From JAPOUP01 sp965203605 (lineage in GTDB: Bacteria; Pseudomonadota; Alphaproteobacteria; Rhodobacterales; Rhodobacteraceae), in the NCBI GenBank assembly GCA_965203605.1, contig OZ241902.1:744001-808000 (forward strand): a DNA stretch of 64,000 nucleotides, read 5' to 3'. Both the position numbers and the translations under genes were made by a program. The first letter of the stretch is position 1, and each line of letters opens with the position of its first letter. Shown here in pieces: positions 63,394-64,000 of the stretch. The notes under the pieces are model-generated. The model was not told the origin of the DNA. It saw nothing but the letters and a program-made list of their open reading frames with translations, and made no database searches.

Positions 63394-64000
63394 AAGAGCT
63401 CCATCGGGCTCACCGACTGCTCCATCAGCATCCGGAACAGGAAGTCCGGCGACCCGGTCTCGAACCAGTACGGGCGGAATCTGCGGCTGTCCAGCAGCAG
63501 AAGCACGTCGTAGGGGTTGTAGACCCGCTCCCCGCCGCGCCAGTTGTAGCCGTTGTACCAGCTGCGGATCCTGTCCCGGTCCAGCCCGTCGAGTTCGGGG
63601 CCGAACACCCGGTCAAGGTCCTCCTCCCGGTAGCCGCAGACCGCGGCGAAGCGCGGGTCGAGGCTGATGTCCTTGAGGTTGTTGAGGCCCGAAAACAGGT
63701 TGACCTTGGAGAACATGCTTACCCCGGTGACGAAGACGAAGCGGACATGCCGGGCGCTGTCCTTGATGATGCCGTAGAAACCCCGCAGGTAGTCCCGGTT
63801 GTCCCGCGCAAGCTCCGGGTCGTGGAGCACGTCCAGGATCGGCTTGTCGTATTCGTCCACCAGCACCGCCACCGGACGGCCGGTCGCCCTGTGCAGTCGG
63901 TGGAGAAGGTCGAGAAGGCGTTCGGGGCCGGTCGTGCAGGAAGCGGGAGGGAGGTCGGCATCGCGCTCGATCAACTCAAGCTGGGTCAGGATGTTGCGCT
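63394..64000 (-). pseudogene. AAA-ATPase/PD-(D/E)XK nuclease protein, N-terminal ATPase part (continues past the window)
   Basis: The minus-strand frame is open at the window edge: RNILTQLELIERDADLPPAS, then VAVLVDEYDKPILDVLHDPELARDN (Walker B-like DEYDKP of the AAA-ATPase_like family), GFYGIIKDSARHVRFVFVTGVSMFSKVNLFSGLNNLKDISLDP and SWYNGYNW, ending SPDFLFRMLMEQSVSPMEL at the element junction. Walker A must lie outside the window. The family combines this ATPase with the PDDEXK_9 nuclease domain found at 60934-61611. Confidence 0.85.

Noticed and set aside
1..64000. CRISPR arrays, tRNA or rRNA genes
   Set aside because: No regularly spaced direct repeats, cloverleaf-like segments or rRNA-like sequence were recognised by eye; a dedicated search could still find a tRNA.

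Overview
The window looks like a chromosomal segment of an alphaproteobacterium. The RNase E with a long low-complexity tail, the DUF1285-MoxR-DUF58-DUF4159 block, class II fumarase beside a small ribbon-helix-helix protein, MetA of the Bacillus/alphaproteobacterial type and a hydantoinase operon with its own ABC transporter all fit that group. The exact order cannot be fixed from sequence alone. The host genes are moderately GC-rich. They are separated by dense, even more GC-rich clusters of insertion sequences (IS), most of them decayed, which is typical of a genome going through IS expansion. No tRNA, rRNA or CRISPR array was seen.

Layout. 1-9328 (+): a peptide-type ABC importer (substrate-binding protein, two permeases, two ATPases) followed by hydantoinase subunits HyuA and HyuB and an amidohydrolase; this reads as an uptake-and-hydrolysis operon for a cyclic amide or N-acyl compound. 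9437-23275 (-): a second catabolic cluster with a LivKHMGF-type ABC importer, three ureohydrolases of the agmatinase/arginase family, an FAD amine oxidoreductase, a LuxR-type regulator and a wrecked M20 amidase. It looks like uptake and breakdown of a guanidino compound or polyamine. It has been cut by an IS1634-type element and an ISAs1 fragment. Two of the ureohydrolases are translationally coupled: one has all metal ligands and a His-rich N terminus, the other has lost two ligands.

23356-33905: an IS nest forming a large inverted repeat. Each arm is one IS110-family element (called IS-B here) interrupted at the same base by another IS110 element (IS-A). The spacer is a decayed DDE transposase (IS-E). 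The right arm later received a third, apparently intact IS110 element (IS-D) exactly at the IS-A/IS-B junction. 34150-53996: mostly core genes: a Fic protein with a degenerate active site, DUF1285, MoxR, DUF58, DUF4159, a GATase-like membrane protein, RNase E, a large unknown protein, a TetR regulator, MetA, a P-loop ATPase, a ribbon-helix-helix protein and FumC.

54182-64000: a second IS and defence-gene graveyard. It holds a TnpB gene split by an IS1380 element, an intact AAA ATPase, a dead ImmA/IrrE peptidase with an IS1595 element at its 5' side, an RTX fragment, and an AAA-ATPase/PD-(D/E)XK nuclease gene split by a third IS-A copy plus a 100-bp IS-D derivative. The most interesting signal is the IS110 biology. 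Removing the elements restores two unrelated reading frames at the same motif (GGAGCTG, CT core), and IS-D or its derivative sits at the identical IS-A-end/target junction at two loci. All three IS-A copies also share the same two breaks in the transposase frame.
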